The notes under the pieces: model-generated
Seen by the model: only the letters and a program-made list of their open reading frames with translations
The model's database searches: none
Told to the model about the DNA's origin: nothing
Assembly: GCA_947501215.1 (NCBI GenBank)
Contig: CANMUS010000007.1
Coordinates: 59,344-123,343, forward strand
Source: an uncultured Erythrobacter sp.
Lineage (GTDB): Bacteria; Pseudomonadota; Alphaproteobacteria; Sphingomonadales; Sphingomonadaceae
Direction of reading: 5' to 3'
DNA: 64,000 bases
Shown: piece after piece, positions 8,654-19,298 of the stretch
How the letters are laid out: every line of letters begins with the position of its first letter
Position numbering within the stretch: the stretch's first letter is position 1
Translations under genes and position numbers: made by a program

Positions 8654-8784
8654 CGCGCGGCTCCCGGCAGGGTAATTTCCTGCTCGATCGGATGCAGCGG
8701 TTCTTCCCCGCCATCGATCCAGGCCAGGATGCAGAGCGCGACGATAATCAACACCGCGATGCCTCCGATCCGCTTGCTGTCCAT
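8650..8784 (-). CDS. Small single-pass membrane protein (44 aa)
   Basis: A short reading frame starting MDSKRIGGIAVLIIVALCIL, with one clear transmembrane helix (about residues 7 to 22) and a short acidic outer part. Its TGA overlaps the ATG of the downstream 612-residue gene in an ATGA, typical of translational coupling, which is the best evidence that it is real. It is the first gene of the leftward run through xerD and accA, and divergent from aroK across 75 bases. I do not recognise the family. Confidence 0.6.
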   Translation of the reverse strand: MDSKRIGGIAVLIIVALCILAWIDGGEEPLHPIEQEITLPGAAR

Positions 8785-8859
8785 GGCCAAGTTTTTCGCG
8801 TCCCGCTTCAAGTGCTGATACCTTGCCCGCGCCCTAGCCCATCTCTAGGCACGGCGGCA

Positions 8860-9426
8860 ATGACCGAAGCGCCTGCCATCACACAAGATGCCATTTCCGC
8901 CATCATCCGGCGGATCGACCGGCCGGTGGTGCTGGTCGGCTTGATGGGAGTCGGCAAATCCACTGTCGGGCGGCGGCTGGCGGCCTTGATGCAAACCGAC
9001 TTCATCGATGCCGACGACGAGATCGAGCGCGCGGCGGACCGCAGCATCGCGGAAATTTTCGAGGCACACGGAGAAGCCTATTTCCGTGAAGGCGAGCGCC
9101 GCGTGATCGCGCGGCTGATGGAGGAGGATCACGGCGTCATCGCAACGGGTGGCGGCGCATTCATCGATGCCGAGACCCGGGCGTTGATCGTCGACAAGGC
9201 CATCGCAGTGTGGCTCGATTGCGACATCGATACGCTGGTCGAACGGACTGGCCGGCGGAACACGCGTCCCCTGCTGAAAAAAGGCGACCCGAGAGAGATA
9301 CTCACCAATCTGAAGGATCAGCGCAGCGGCGCTTACGCGCAGGCACAGCTGCATGTGGTGACCGACGACGGGCCGCATCACCAGACCGCGCTGCGCATCT
9401 TGGAGGCGATCGACGCATGGCTGTGA
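8860..9426 (+). CDS. aroK: Shikimate kinase
   Basis: A 188-residue kinase with P-loop [15 protein letters not shown], the shikimate-binding DADDEIE, GGGAF and the lid segment [11 protein letters not shown]. It phosphorylates the 3-hydroxyl of shikimate with ATP. The start [10 protein letters not shown] at 8860 places the P-loop at about residue 29, normal for the family; the open frame continues far upstream without resemblance. It overlaps aroB by ten bases, so the pair is a classic aroKB unit supplying chorismate. Confidence 0.95.
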   Translation: MTEAPAITQDAISAIIRRIDRPVVLVGLMGVGKSTVGRRLAALMQTDFIDADDEIERAADRSIAEIFEAHGEAYFREGERRVIARLMEEDHGVIATGGGAFIDAETRALIVDKAIAVWLDCDIDTLVERTGRRNTRPLLKKGDPREILTNLKDQRSGAYAQAQLHVVTDDGPHHQTALRILEAIDAWL

Positions 9427-10538
9427 TCCCGGTCGAACTTGCTGGCAGAAGCTACGAAGTGCATGTCGGCAAGGGGTTGCTAGACGATGCTATCGTGCAG
9501 GCCCGGGATTTCATCGAGCCCTATCATGGCCGCAAAGTACCGGTTGTAGCCGATCGCAACGCATTGAAGCACCATGGCGAGCGCCTCGCGCATTCGCTTG
9601 CAGCCGACGGCTTCGAGATCGCCTGGTACCTCGTCGAGCCGGGCGAGGCCGCGAAAAGCTGGGCGGGATTGCAGGACTTGGTCGACTGGCTGCTTGGACT
9701 AGGGATCACGCGCGGCGATCATGTTTTTGCTCTTGGCGGCGGGGTGGTCGGCGACCTCACCGGTTTCGCCTGCTCCATCGTCAAGCGCGGCTGCGGATTC
9801 GTGCAATTGCCCACGACGCTTCTCGCCCAGGTCGACAGTTCGGTCGGCGGCAAGACCGCGATCAATACATCAGCAGGCAAGAACCTTGTCGGCGCGTTCC
9901 ACCAGCCCTCTCTGGTGCTGGCCGATCTCGATGCGCTGGCGACTTTGCCCGAGCGAGAGATGCGCGCAGGTTATGCCGAGGTGCTGAAATACGGTGCGCT
10001 CGGAGACGCTGCGTTTTTCGACTGGCTGGAAGAGCATGGCAGCAATGTGCTCGCACTCGAAGATGCGCCGCTCGAACACGCCGTCGCCACCAGCGTCGCC
10101 GCGAAGGCCCGCATCGTCGCCGAGGACGAGCGCGAGACGACCGGCACGCGCGCATTGCTGAATCTCGGCCATACTTTCGGCCATGCGCTCGAGGCGGAGA
10201 CCGGCTTCTCCGACCGCTTGCTGCACGGCGAAGGCGTTGCGCTCGGCATGGTGCTGGCCGCTCGCTATTCGGCACGGCGTGGCGAAATCTCCGAAGACGA
10301 TGCTGCACGCGTGACCAGCGCTATCGACAAAGCTGGGCTGCCGGCAGAGATCGCGGCGCTCGGGCTCGAGTGCGATGGCAGCGCGCTGGTGGCGCACATG
10401 CTGCATGACAAAAAAATGGACGCGGGCGGCACGCTGCCCTTCATCCTGCTGCGTGGTATCGGCGAGGCGTACCTCGCGAAAGACGTCGATCTGGCAGACG
10501 TCGTGGCGTTCCTCGACGCGCAACAGCAGGCGCATTGA
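9417..10538 (+). CDS. aroB: 3-dehydroquinate synthase
   Basis: A 373-residue enzyme with the NAD-binding [13 protein letters not shown], the substrate/NAD region [16 protein letters not shown] and metal ligands in [15 protein letters not shown] and LLHGEG. It turns DAHP into 3-dehydroquinate using NAD and a divalent metal. The ATG at 9417 lies inside the end of aroK, giving a ten-base overlap. The next gene starts within about 35 bases of its stop. Confidence 0.96.
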   Translation: MAVIPVELAGRSYEVHVGKGLLDDAIVQARDFIEPYHGRKVPVVADRNALKHHGERLAHSLAADGFEIAWYLVEPGEAAKSWAGLQDLVDWLLGLGITRGDHVFALGGGVVGDLTGFACSIVKRGCGFVQLPTTLLAQVDSSVGGKTAINTSAGKNLVGAFHQPSLVLADLDALATLPEREMRAGYAEVLKYGALGDAAFFDWLEEHGSNVLALEDAPLEHAVATSVAAKARIVAEDERETTGTRALLNLGHTFGHALEAETGFSDRLLHGEGVALGMVLAARYSARRGEISEDDAARVTSAIDKAGLPAEIAALGLECDGSALVAHMLHDKKMDAGGTLPFILLRGIGEAYLAKDVDLADVVAFLDAQQQAH

Positions 10539-10570
10539 CGGGCGAAAATGCTGCGCTCATGCTGCGCAGC

Positions 10571-11338
10571 ATGACGCGCTTCATCGACCTGTCTATCCCC
10601 ATCACGAACGATGTCGTCTCCGACCCGGAAGTCATGCGACCGAAGATCCAATATATGACCCACGATAGCACGTGGGAGCAGATCGCGATGTTCTTTCCCG
10701 GGCTGGAAAAGGACGACCTGCCGGATGGCGAAGGCTGGGCGGTCGAGATGCTGGAGCTATCGACGCACAACGGCACGCATATGGACGCGCCATGGCACTA
10801 TCACTCCACCACGGATAGCGGTGCCCGCCCCGCTCCCAGCATCGACGAAGCGCCGCTCGACCGTTTCCTGCGGCCCGGTGTGAAGCTCGATTTCAGTCAC
10901 CTGCCGCACGGCCATGTGGTCAGCGGGGCCGAGGTTGAGGAAGCGTTTGCCAGGATCGAATACGAGCTCCAGCCGCTCGACATCGTGCTGGTCCAGTCCG
11001 GAGCCGTCTACGGTACGGAGAACTTCACGGACCAGGGCGTCGGCCTCGGCGCGGAGGCCACCCTATGGCTGACCGAGCGCGGCGTCGAAGTCGTCGGCAC
11101 CGATGCCTGGAGCTGGGATGCACCCTTCAGCCACACGGCGAAGCGGTGGGCGCAGGAGCGCGATCCGGCGATCATCTGGGAAGGCCACAAGGCTGGTCGC
11201 ATCCGGCCCTATTACCAGATCGAAAAGCTCACCAATCTCGCCGCCCTGCCCGCGCATGGCTTCACCGTCAGCTGCTTCCCGGTCAAGATCGAACGCGCCA
11301 GCGCAGGATGGATCCGCGCGGTCGCGATAGTGGACTGA
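10571..11338 (+). CDS. Cyclase-family protein (kynurenine formamidase-like metal hydrolase)
   Basis: About 255 residues, starting MTRFIDLSIPITNDVVSDPE. The motif HNGTHMDAPWHY is the metal-binding signature of the cyclase/formamidase superfamily (PF04199), which hydrolyses amides such as N-formylkynurenine. Further conserved-looking segments are VLVQSG and TDAWSWDAPF. The exact substrate cannot be told from sequence. The start is uncertain: ATG at 10559 and TTG at 10535, which would overlap the aroB stop, are in frame, and no option has a clear Shine-Dalgarno. It follows aroB closely and its stop abuts the stop of a convergent small gene. Confidence 0.8.
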   Translation: MTRFIDLSIPITNDVVSDPEVMRPKIQYMTHDSTWEQIAMFFPGLEKDDLPDGEGWAVEMLELSTHNGTHMDAPWHYHSTTDSGARPAPSIDEAPLDRFLRPGVKLDFSHLPHGHVVSGAEVEEAFARIEYELQPLDIVLVQSGAVYGTENFTDQGVGLGAEATLWLTERGVEVVGTDAWSWDAPFSHTAKRWAQERDPAIIWEGHKAGRIRPYYQIEKLTNLAALPAHGFTVSCFPVKIERASAGWIRAVAIVD

Positions 11339-11599
11339 TCAGCTGGCTCGTGGTTCGAGCCGGGTGACCTTCGACCCGGCGCCGACAGGCTGGTAATCGG
11401 CCATCATCGCATCGTGTTCGGCAAAGAGACGCTCGATTTCGCCGCGCCGCTCCAACAGCATTTGCGCGATGCCTGGGGCGAGACTGTCGCCATCGCCGAT
11501 CTTGCCGAGAATGCCCGCGAGGTCCGCGATCGTCGCGTCCTCCGGGGTCTTGTGGTAATTGCCCCGCGTATCGAAGAACCCTGTTCCCCTGTGTGCCAT
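11339..11599 (-). CDS. Hypothetical small protein (86 aa)
   Basis: An 86-residue soluble protein starting MAHRGTGFFDTRGNYHKTPE with a good AGGAG site before its ATG. It is rich in charged residues with a helix-forming centre (LLERRGEIERLFAEHDAMM) and has no signal peptide or membrane segment. I do not recognise a family. It is convergent with the cyclase gene with no spacer. Confidence 0.6.
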   Translation of the reverse strand: MAHRGTGFFDTRGNYHKTPEDATIADLAGILGKIGDGDSLAPGIAQMLLERRGEIERLFAEHDAMMADYQPVGAGSKVTRLEPRAS

Positions 11600-11779
11600 G
11601 CCTAACTCCTGTGCCTGGTGCCTCAGAAGCGAACCGAAGGGGCACAGTATCGGTCATAAACCGAGTCGTTCAAAGCGCCTTCACCACGTTTGCCCCGTGC
11701 AGGGACGGAATAATCGCGCGATTGCGCAATCTGGCAACAATCTTATGACAGCTTGAAGCCTTTGGACAGGCTGGCTGAT

Positions 11780-13837
11780 CTATTCGAGCTCCAGGATGAT
11801 TTCATCGACCGCGAGACTATCGCCCTCCCCGGCGTTGATCTTGCTGACGACGGCCTCTTTCTCGGCGCGCAGGATGTTTTCCATCTTCATGGCTTCGACC
11901 GTAGCGAGTGGCTGACCGGGCTGGACTTCATCGCCCTCAGCGACATGCAGCTTCACCAGCAGGCCGGGCATCGGGCAGATGAGCATCTTCGAAAGGTCGG
12001 GCGGCTCTTTCTCGATCATGTGACCGGCAAGGTGCGCGATGCGGCTCTGCAGGATGCGCAGTTGATGCGTCGCACCGCGGGTGGTGACGGCATAGCCGGT
12101 GCGCGTCGGCGAGAGTTGCAGCGTGTAGGTCGCTTCGGGCTCGGCGGAGTCCTCTCCGAAGAGCGTAACATCGACCATGGTCTCGCCCGGCGTGTATTCC
12201 ATCTCCAGCACCACCGGCTCGCCATCGACGGTAATCGCGTCCTCGGCCAGCCTTACTTCGTGAGTGGTCGAGCCTTCCTCGCGTTCGCCTATGCGAATAC
12301 TCCAATCGCCTGGGGCGTAGAAGTCGCTATCGAGCTGCTGGTCGATCCGCCGCGCCCGGTCGGCATCGGCGGTCGCGATCACACCGCCGACCGCTGCGAG
12401 TACGCGCGTGAGTTGCGCATCGGCGGGTGCGCCTTCGAAGCCCTCGGGATATTCCTCGGCGATAAAGCCGGTCGTCAGCTCGCCCGAGCGAAAGCGCGGA
12501 TGCTGCATGATCGCGCTGAGGAAATCGACATTGTGGCCCAGCCCCTCGATCCGGAACGCATCGAGCGCCTTGATCTGCAGGTCCGCCGCTTCGTCGCGCG
12601 TCTCGCTCCAGGTCACCAGCTTGGCGATCATCGGGTCGTAGTGAATCGAGACCTCGCCGCCTTCATACACGCCATCGTCGACGCGGATGCCGTCGACACC
12701 GCGGCGGCCGTTTTCGGAGCCGTCGTCTGTCCACGGTTCGACCGGAGGCTGGTAATGCACCAGCCGCCCGATGCTCGGCAGGAAGCCGCGATAGGGATCT
12801 TCGGCATAGACGCGGTTCTCGATCGCCCAGCCGTCGATCTTCACGTCGTCCTGCGTCATGGCGAGCTTCTCGCCCGCTGCCACCCGGATCATCCATTCGA
12901 CCAGATCGACGCCGGTGATCATCTCGGTGACCGGATGCTCCACCTGCAGCCGGGTGTTCATTTCGAGGAAGTAGAAGCTCTCGCCGGTCTCGTCCGCGCC
13001 GCTGACGATCAGTTCGACGGTGCCCGCGCTGTGATAGCCGACGGCCTTCGACAGCGCGACGCACTGCTCGCCCATGGCCTTGCGCATCTTGGGTGTGACG
13101 AAGGGAGACGGCGCTTCTTCCACGACCTTCTGGTGGCGGCGCTGGATGCTGCATTCCCGCTCGTTGAGATAGAGCACGTTACCGTGCTTGTCGCCGAGGA
13201 TCTGGATCTCGATGTGGCGCGGATCTTCGATGAATTTCTCGATGAAGACGCGGTCGTCGCCGAAGCTGTTGAGTCCTTCGCGCTTGGTCGCCTCGAAGCC
13301 TTCGCGCACGTCCTTCTCGCTATAGGCGAGGCGCATGCCCTTGCCGCCGCCGCCCGCGCTGGCCTTCATCATCACCGGATAGCCGATGTCGTCGCTGATC
13401 TCGACCGCGTGGTCCGTATCGCGGATTTCGCCGACGAAGCCGGGGACGACGTTCACCCCCGCCTCGCGCGCGATCTTCTTGGATTCGATCTTGTCGCCCA
13501 TCGCGGCGATCGCATCGGCGGGCGGGCCGATGAAGGCGATGTTCTCGGCGGCGAGCGCCTCGACGAAGCTCGCCCTCTCGGACAGGAAGCCGTAGCCCGG
13601 ATGCACCGCTTCGGCGCCGGTCTGCTTGCACGCGGCGATGATCTTGTCCGCGACGAGATAGCTCTCCGACGCCTGCGCCGGGCCGATGTGCACCGCTTCG
13701 TCCGCCATCCGCACGAAGGGTGCGCGCGCGTCCGCATCGGAATAGACCGCAACGGTGGCGATCCCCATGCGCCGGGCGGTCTTGATGACGCGGCAGGCGA
13801 TCTCGCCGCGATTGGCAATCAGGATTTTCGAGAACAT
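11780..13837 (-). CDS. pccA: Propionyl-CoA carboxylase alpha subunit (biotin carboxylase plus BCCP)
   Basis: A 685-residue biotin-dependent carboxylase subunit: an N-terminal carboxylase domain (MFSKILIANRGEIACRVI), an ATP-grasp domain with the Gly-rich loop KASAGGGGKGMR, a linker domain, and a C-terminal biotinyl domain with EAMKMEN whose Lys carries biotin. With pccB, mutase and epimerase nearby, propionyl-CoA is the most likely substrate; 3-methylcrotonyl-CoA carboxylase alpha is similar in length but less consistent with the context. Its ATG shares one base with the upstream stop (TAATG), so it is the last gene of a long coupled operon. The biotin would be supplied by bioB in the same run. 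Confidence 0.92.
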   Translation of the reverse strand: MFSKILIANRGEIACRVIKTARRMGIATVAVYSDADARAPFVRMADEAVHIGPAQASESYLVADKIIAACKQTGAEAVHPGYGFLSERASFVEALAAENIAFIGPPADAIAAMGDKIESKKIAREAGVNVVPGFVGEIRDTDHAVEISDDIGYPVMMKASAGGGGKGMRLAYSEKDVREGFEATKREGLNSFGDDRVFIEKFIEDPRHIEIQILGDKHGNVLYLNERECSIQRRHQKVVEEAPSPFVTPKMRKAMGEQCVALSKAVGYHSAGTVELIVSGADETGESFYFLEMNTRLQVEHPVTEMITGVDLVEWMIRVAAGEKLAMTQDDVKIDGWAIENRVYAEDPYRGFLPSIGRLVHYQPPVEPWTDDGSENGRRGVDGIRVDDGVYEGGEVSIHYDPMIAKLVTWSETRDEAADLQIKALDAFRIEGLGHNVDFLSAIMQHPRFRSGELTTGFIAEEYPEGFEGAPADAQLTRVLAAVGGVIATADADRARRIDQQLDSDFYAPGDWSIRIGEREEGSTTHEVRLAEDAITVDGEPVVLEMEYTPGETMVDVTLFGEDSAEPEATYTLQLSPTRTGYAVTTRGATHQLRILQSRIAHLAGHMIEKEPPDLSKMLICPMPGLLVKLHVAEGDEVQPGQPLATVEAMKMENILRAEKEAVVSKINAGEGDSLAVDEIILELE

Positions 13838-14256
13838 TATTCGGGGCTCTCCGCCAGTTCGCGCAACTGTTTCGTGCGTTCTTGAGTTAGGTCGGTGAGG
13901 CAGAAGCTCACCAACATGGGTTCCATGGTGCCGCCCCGTGCCTGATAGCCTGCGCTGGCGCAATGCGCGTCGCGATAGGCGATCCAGGCGCGCTGGGACT
14001 TCAGCAGCGTGTCGAAATAAGTCGGCCTGCCGTCATCCGGCACGAAGTCGCCGCGATCCATGGCGCGCATCGCCGCGGCGGTCTTTTTCCACTGGGCATT
14101 CAGCGCACGGTCGGCCTTGAGATAGTCGCGGTGCGCGCAGAAATTCATTGCGCTTTGCACCCCGCGCTCGGCCCGCGCGCGGTCGCAGGGCGGCAGCGGA
14201 TTGGGCTTGGTGACGGCCTGCGCGGCCATGACCAGCGCAGCGGCGATAAGGCTCAT
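13837..14256 (-). CDS. Lysozyme inhibitor LprI-like (DUF1311) exported protein
   Basis: A 139-residue protein with a short signal peptide (MSLIAAALVMAAQA). Cysteines are spread across the mature part, and the segment QRAWIAYRDAHC is typical of the DUF1311/LprI family. LprI binds lysozyme, but most bacterial members have no tested role. It is probably periplasmic. It overlaps the upstream gene by four bases and the downstream pccA by one, so it belongs to the propionyl-CoA operon, although nothing in it suggests a metabolic task. Confidence 0.75.
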   Translation of the reverse strand: MSLIAAALVMAAQAVTKPNPLPPCDRARAERGVQSAMNFCAHRDYLKADRALNAQWKKTAAAMRAMDRGDFVPDDGRPTYFDTLLKSQRAWIAYRDAHCASAGYQARGGTMEPMLVSFCLTDLTQERTKQLRELAESPE

Positions 14257-15047
14257 GACGTTTCCTCTCGCCGGTTCGCATAGCCGATTAACGCGCCAGC
14301 GTAAGCCCCCGCGCCGCGCCGGTCGCCCTCGCCCTCGATGAGGCTGGCGACAGCTGCGGCGAGACGTTGCTGGTTCGACTGCGAAAGCTCTCCGAATGGC
14401 GCAATGTAAATGCCGATCGTGAAGAGGATCGCGCCGGTCTGCGGCAGGCGGCGCAACGTCTGGCGTTCCGAACGCACGAACAGCGTCTCGCCCGCGTTCT
14501 CGGGAGTGACATGGGCGAACGCCTGTTCGGGTGGCTCGGCGACCCAGCGCTTGTCGCCGGTAGCAGCGATGAACCAGTTGCAGCGACCGTAGATCGCGCC
14601 GGGTTTCAGCTTGGCCATGAAGTTGTCGACGCCGCTGGCGAGCTGCTCCTCGTACCCCTGTATCGGCGCATGAAGCGCACGTAGCGGAAGGCCTAGCTTG
14701 TCGGCCGGCGTCCAGTCGGACGGCCACGCGACCGCCGCTCCGACGAGGCGGTATTGGTCTTCGCCGGGACGCAGGGTGAGGAGGCACATATCTTCGTGAT
14801 GCGCGCGCGCTGCTTCGGGCAGGCCGCCAGACAGGCCGAGCATCATGGTGAGTTCTGCCCCAGGCGCCTCGCTTTCGGGTGAGAGCTGGATACCCTCGGG
14901 ATACGCGGCAAACCCTTCAGCGCGGGCGACGAGGTCCGGGTCGCGCTGGAGCCACTCGCTTTCGTCGAGCTTCGCCAACCCCATCTTCAGCACCCCACCG
15001 CCGCGGGCGCGCGGCAGCAATTCATCGACCCCGAAGTCGAGGGTCAC
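14253..15047 (-). CDS. DUF3445 protein (heme-dependent oxidative N-demethylase-like)
   Basis: A 264-residue protein starting at a GTG whose GTGA overlaps the previous stop. Segments RMGL-like (LKMGLAKLDESEWLQRDPDL), HEDMCLL, WPSDW and CNWFIA resemble the DUF3445 family, some members of which are heme-containing oxidative N-demethylases with a PAS-like heme fold. A possible heme ligand is the His in the HHEDMCLL region. It ends in an ATGA overlap with the LprI-like gene. A link to propionate metabolism is not obvious. The enzyme assignment is family-level only. Confidence 0.75.
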   Translation of the reverse strand: MTLDFGVDELLPRARGGGVLKMGLAKLDESEWLQRDPDLVARAEGFAAYPEGIQLSPESEAPGAELTMMLGLSGGLPEAARAHHEDMCLLTLRPGEDQYRLVGAAVAWPSDWTPADKLGLPLRALHAPIQGYEEQLASGVDNFMAKLKPGAIYGRCNWFIAATGDKRWVAEPPEQAFAHVTPENAGETLFVRSERQTLRRLPQTGAILFTIGIYIAPFGELSQSNQQRLAAAVASLIEGEGDRRGAGAYAGALIGYANRREETS

Positions 15048-15895
15048 TCCGCCTCGACCTGCGCCCCACCCCGGTCGCACCGCATGCTCAATCCGTATTC
15101 CTCCAGCCAATCGGCCCTCGGCGGAAGCAGAAATTGCAACGCCTCTGGCATAATGCCGTGCAGGCTTGTCGAGTGGCGCAGATCACTTCGGCGATCGGAA
15201 AAGCAGTAGACCTGCTCTTCATCAATCTTCGAAAGCAATCGCAGCATGCCTTGCTCTGTCTCTCCCCCCTCGTCGGCGAGCGACAGGAAGAGCGGCGGGC
15301 GGTCAGCGACCCTCTTCGGTGCGGACAGCGCCAGCGCCTGACCATTCCACTGAAGGCTTGGCGAAATCGCCGCATAGCCGCTGAAGAGATCGGGGTGCTT
15401 CAGCCAGGTTTCGAGCACAAAATGCCCTGCGACGCTCTCGCCCACCAGAATAACAGTGTCGTTGTGGCGATATCGGGATTTAACAAGCGGCAGGACCATC
15501 TCCGCGATCCACGCCCGAAACACTTCGCTTTCGCCTGCGGTTGGGTATGCCTCTTTCTCTGCCGTGACACGGGTAGACGGGAGAAGTTCGCGCTGGCGAT
15601 CGACCGTTTCGATGCCCAGCACGATCGTTTGCTGGCTGCGGCCCCACATCCCGTTCCACTTCTCGATGCCATTGCCGAGGAAGAGGTCCTGTTTTACCCC
15701 GCCATCGAGCTGGATAACGATGGGCCAGGTCTTTCCTTCGTCGGCTTCGTAATCCGGCGGGAGGATCACATTTAGCTGACGTTCGACATCAAGAATTTCG
15801 GCTCGAAAGGTTTCACCGATCACTAGTGGTTCGGCCTCCGCCTGCACGACAGGCGCCGATGCGGCGAGGACGATGGAAACCAGGGCGCCTATCAT
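15044..15895 (-). CDS. Alpha/beta hydrolase, esterase D / Fes-type, exported
   Basis: A 283-residue protein with a signal peptide ([21 protein letters not shown]) and an alpha/beta hydrolase core of the putative-esterase (Fes/IroE) family: [19 protein letters not shown], and the nucleophile elbow [15 protein letters not shown], with Ser in GESVAG. A Leu/Pro-rich end follows. Substrates of this family include siderophore esters and S-formylglutathione-like esters; a periplasmic location favours a carboxylic ester from outside. It starts four bases inside the end of bioB and couples to the DUF3445 gene. Confidence 0.78.
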   Translation of the reverse strand: MIGALVSIVLAASAPVVQAEAEPLVIGETFRAEILDVERQLNVILPPDYEADEGKTWPIVIQLDGGVKQDLFLGNGIEKWNGMWGRSQQTIVLGIETVDRQRELLPSTRVTAEKEAYPTAGESEVFRAWIAEMVLPLVKSRYRHNDTVILVGESVAGHFVLETWLKHPDLFSGYAAISPSLQWNGQALALSAPKRVADRPPLFLSLADEGGETEQGMLRLLSKIDEEQVYCFSDRRSDLRHSTSLHGIMPEALQFLLPPRADWLEEYGLSMRCDRGGAQVEAE

Positions 15896-16908
15896 TCGGC
15901 CGGCTCCGCTACCTTGCACGCCCGCATCGGCTCCTCCTGTTGCAGCGCCGTCATGCCGAGCTTCGCCAGCAGCGCGCTGTCGCTGTCGTCGCCTGCATTC
16001 AGCGCGGTCAAGAGCTTGTCGCCGGTGAAGATCGAGTTCGCGCCCGCGAGGAAACACAGCGCCTGGGTGGCTTCGCTCATGCTCTCACGACCGGCTGACA
16101 GGCGCACCATGCTCATCGGCATGGTGATGCGGGCCACCGCCACGGTGCGGACGAATTCGATATCGTCGATCTTGGCGAGCGGCGTGTCGGCCAGCATGTC
16201 GCCCAGCACCGTGCCTTTGACCGGCACCAGAGCGTTGACCGGTACGCTTTCGGGATGGCGTTCGAGCGTGGCGAGCGTGTGGACGAAGCCGACGCGATCC
16301 TCGCGCGTCTCGCCCATGCCGACGATGCCGCCGCTGCACACATTGATGCCCGCATCGCGCACGTTCTGGAGCGTATCGAGCCGGTCCTGGTAATTGCGGG
16401 TCGAGATCACGCGCTCGTAATATTCCGGCCCGGTATCGACATTGTGGTTGTAGTAATCGAGGCCCGCTTCCTTGAGCATATCCGCCTGTTTGGGCGTCAG
16501 CATGCCCAGCGTCATGCAGGTCTCCAGACCCATCGCGCGCACGCCCTTCACGATGTCGACGATGGCGGGCATGTCGCGGTCCTTGGGGTTGCGCCACGCC
16601 GCGCCCATGCAGAAGCGCTGGGAGCCTTGATCCTTCGCCTGCGCCGCGCGCTGGAGGACAGACTGCACCTCCATCAGCTTGGTCGCCTCGACCCCGCTGT
16701 CGGCCTTCACCGACTGCGAGCAATAACCGCAATCCTCCGGACACCCGCCGGTCTTGATCGACAGCAGCGTGCAGAGCTGGATCTGCTCGGGCGGATGGAA
16801 CTCGCGGTGGACCGTGGCGGCTCGGAAGAGCAGCTCGGTAAAGGGCAGGTCGAAGATCTCCGCGATTTCCTCGCGGGACCAGTCGGTGCGGATTTCAGTC
16901 ATTGGCAT
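15892..16908 (-). CDS. bioB: Biotin synthase
   Basis: A 338-residue radical SAM enzyme with the cluster motif in [13 protein letters not shown] and further conserved segments [32 protein letters not shown] and [10 protein letters not shown]. It inserts sulfur into dethiobiotin. An alternative ATG sits two codons downstream at 16902. The gene overlaps a membrane-protein gene upstream and an esterase downstream. Being inside a propionyl-CoA operon makes sense because PccA needs biotin. No other bio genes are in the window. Confidence 0.96.
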   Translation of the reverse strand: MPMTEIRTDWSREEIAEIFDLPFTELLFRAATVHREFHPPEQIQLCTLLSIKTGGCPEDCGYCSQSVKADSGVEATKLMEVQSVLQRAAQAKDQGSQRFCMGAAWRNPKDRDMPAIVDIVKGVRAMGLETCMTLGMLTPKQADMLKEAGLDYYNHNVDTGPEYYERVISTRNYQDRLDTLQNVRDAGINVCSGGIVGMGETREDRVGFVHTLATLERHPESVPVNALVPVKGTVLGDMLADTPLAKIDDIEFVRTVAVARITMPMSMVRLSAGRESMSEATQALCFLAGANSIFTGDKLLTALNAGDDSDSALLAKLGMTALQQEEPMRACKVAEPAE

Positions 16909-17134
16909 CTCGGTTAAAGCTTGGAGAAAACAGGCTGACCAAAATCAGCACTATTCCAATTGCAAATATGGCGTAGCCCCACAGCCAGTGGGCCTCTTTA
17001 AAAGCTTGGCACTCTGCCTCCAACCATCCCCATGGGTTTGATCGGCAGCGCACAGCCCATTCCTTTACCGGCGAAATCAGAATTCCAATCAAAAGAACTA
17101 GAAAGCCGATAAATCGAATGCGACGCTTAGTCAC
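16895..17134 (-). CDS. Small two-helix membrane protein (79 aa)
   Basis: A 79-residue protein with two hydrophobic helices (about residues 6 to 23 and 52 to 72) separated by a loop with two Cys and several Trp. The start is a GTG whose GTGA overlaps the stop of the mutase gene, and its end overlaps bioB by 14 bases. That tight packing is the main support for it being a real gene. I do not recognise the family. Confidence 0.6.
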   Translation of the reverse strand: MTKRRIRFIGFLVLLIGILISPVKEWAVRCRSNPWGWLEAECQAFKEAHWLWGYAIFAIGIVLILVSLFSPSFNRDAND

Positions 17135-19290
17135 TCCGCCGCCTCGTCCAAATCCTCTCCCGCAGGTGGCATATTGTGCCCCAGCAATCGCAGCACGTCC
17201 GCCGCACATTCGACCACATTGCTGCCCGGGCCGTAGATGCCCTGTACGCCGGCATCGCGCAGGAAGTCGTAATCCTTCTGCGGGATCACGCCGCCGGCGA
17301 TGACCTTGATGTCGCTCCGGCCTGCTTCTTTCAGCAGGCCGATGAGTTCGGGGATCAGCGTCTTGTGACCAGCCGCAAGGCTGCTCGCGCCGATGGCGTC
17401 GACATCGTTCTCTAGCGCCATGTCGCGGGTTTCCGCAGGCGTCTGGAACAGCGGGCCGGAGACGACCTCGAAGCCCATGTCGGCAAAGGCGCTGGCGATG
17501 ACGTTCGCGCCGCGATCGTGGCCGTCCTGGCCCATCTTGGCGACCATCAACTTGGGAGCGCGGCCGAGGCGGCGCTCGACCGCCTTCACGCCTTCGACCA
17601 CCTGCGCGTAGCGGTCGTCATCCGAATAGGCTTCGGAGTATACCCCGCGCACAGGCTTGGGCATCGTGTCGTAGCGACCATAGGCGTCTTCCATCGCCTG
17701 GCTGATTTCGCCCAGCGTCGCATCGTGACGTGCCGCCTCGACAGCGAGTTCGAGGAGGTTGCCCACGCGCTGCGCAGCACCTCGTGCCAGCGCGTCGAGC
17801 GCGGCCTTGCAGGCGAACTCGTCGCGGCTCGCGCGTACCTTTTCGAGGCGCGCGATCTGGCTCTGACGCACGGCATGGTTGTCGATGTCGAGCGTGTCGA
17901 TCTCGTCTTCCTTGTCGCGGCGATACTTGTTGACGCCCACGATCACTGTCTCGCCCCGGTCGACGCTGGCCTGCTTGGCGGCTGCCGCCTGCTCGATCTG
18001 CGCCTTGGGTTTGCCGCTGGCGACATATTCGGTCATGCCGCCCGCCGCCTCGACCTCGTCGAGCATCTTCTTCGCCTCGTCCACCAGCGCGGCGGTCAAA
18101 CTTTCGATGTAATAGCTGCCGCCCAGCGGATCGGCGACATTGGTGATGCCGGTCTCCTCCTGGATCACCAGCTGCGTGTTGCGCGCGATGCGGGCGGAGA
18201 AGTCGGTGGGGAGCGCGATCGCCTCGTCGAGCGCGTTGGTATGGAGCGACTGCGTTCCGCCCAGCACCGCTGCCATCGCTTCGATCGTGGTGCGGATGAC
18301 GTTGTTGTAGGGGTCCTGCTCCTGCAGCGAGACACCGGACGTCTGGCAATGCGTGCGCAGCATCTTCGACTTGGGGTTCTGCGCCCCCAGCCCTTCCATG
18401 ACATCGTGCCACAAATGCCGCGCGGCGCGCATCTTGGCGATCTCCATGAAGAAGTTCATGCCGATGCCCCAGAAGAAGGACAGGCGCGGCGCAAACGCGT
18501 CGATATCGAGTCCCGCTTCCATGGCGCGCTTGGCGTATTCCTTGCCATCGGCGATGGTGAAGGCCAATTCCTGTACCGCGGTCGCCCCGGCCTCGTGCAT
18601 ATGATAGCCCGAAATCGAAATGCTGTTGAATTTCGGCATGTTGGCCGAGGTATAGGCAATGATGTCCGAAACGATCCGCATGCTCGGTTCGGGCGGGTAG
18701 ATATAGGTATTGCGGACCATGAACTCCTTGAGGATGTCGTTCTGGATGGTCCCGGCGAGCTTGTCCTGGCTCACCCCCTGCCGCTCTGCCGCAACGATGT
18801 AGAAGGCCAGCACGGGGATCACTGCGCCGTTCATCGTCATCGACACGCTCATGGTGTCGAGCGGGATCTGGTCGAACAGGATTTCCATGTCGCGTACGGT
18901 ATCGATCGCGACGCCCGCCTTGCCGACATCGCCGACCACGCGCGGGTGGTCGCTGTCATAGCCGCGGTGGGTGGCGAGGTCGAAAGCGACCGAAAGGCCC
19001 TTCTGCCCCGCCGCGAGGTTGCGGCGATAGAAGGCGTTCGATTCCTCGGCGGTCGAGAAGCCCGCATACTGGCGGATGGTCCACGGACGGCCGGTGTACA
19101 TCGAGGCATAGGGCCCGCGCGTGAACGGCGCGATGCCGGGAACGCCCGAATCGACATCGGCAGTGTCCTCGCTGGTGTACAGCGGCTTCACCTCGATACC
19201 CTCGGGCGTGTGCCAGGTCAGGTCGCGGCCCTTCACCTCCTTGTCGGCAAGGGGCTTCCAGTCGTCGTAGGTCGAGGTCTTGTCGGTCAT
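17131..19290 (-). CDS. scpA: Methylmalonyl-CoA mutase
   Basis: A 719-residue enzyme, full length for the single-polypeptide catalytic mutase. The TIM-barrel half contains [19 protein letters not shown] and [15 protein letters not shown]. The C-terminal B12-binding domain has DGHDRG (DxHxxG), then the SxL and GG elements ([15 protein letters not shown]). It converts (R)-methylmalonyl-CoA to succinyl-CoA with adenosylcobalamin. The ATG at 19290 begins [15 protein letters not shown]; upstream in-frame sequence has no resemblance. The gene is eight bases after the GST gene and close to the epimerase. Confidence 0.97.
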   Translation of the reverse strand: MTDKTSTYDDWKPLADKEVKGRDLTWHTPEGIEVKPLYTSEDTADVDSGVPGIAPFTRGPYASMYTGRPWTIRQYAGFSTAEESNAFYRRNLAAGQKGLSVAFDLATHRGYDSDHPRVVGDVGKAGVAIDTVRDMEILFDQIPLDTMSVSMTMNGAVIPVLAFYIVAAERQGVSQDKLAGTIQNDILKEFMVRNTYIYPPEPSMRIVSDIIAYTSANMPKFNSISISGYHMHEAGATAVQELAFTIADGKEYAKRAMEAGLDIDAFAPRLSFFWGIGMNFFMEIAKMRAARHLWHDVMEGLGAQNPKSKMLRTHCQTSGVSLQEQDPYNNVIRTTIEAMAAVLGGTQSLHTNALDEAIALPTDFSARIARNTQLVIQEETGITNVADPLGGSYYIESLTAALVDEAKKMLDEVEAAGGMTEYVASGKPKAQIEQAAAAKQASVDRGETVIVGVNKYRRDKEDEIDTLDIDNHAVRQSQIARLEKVRASRDEFACKAALDALARGAAQRVGNLLELAVEAARHDATLGEISQAMEDAYGRYDTMPKPVRGVYSEAYSDDDRYAQVVEGVKAVERRLGRAPKLMVAKMGQDGHDRGANVIASAFADMGFEVVSGPLFQTPAETRDMALENDVDAIGASSLAAGHKTLIPELIGLLKEAGRSDIKVIAGGVIPQKDYDFLRDAGVQGIYGPGSNVVECAADVLRLLGHNMPPAGEDLDEAAE

Positions 19291-19298
19291 GATCGCAC

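Noticed and set aside
11753..13885. Rightward 710-codon open frame
   Set aside because: It is the antisense shadow of pccA, whose biotin and ATP-grasp motifs are clear.
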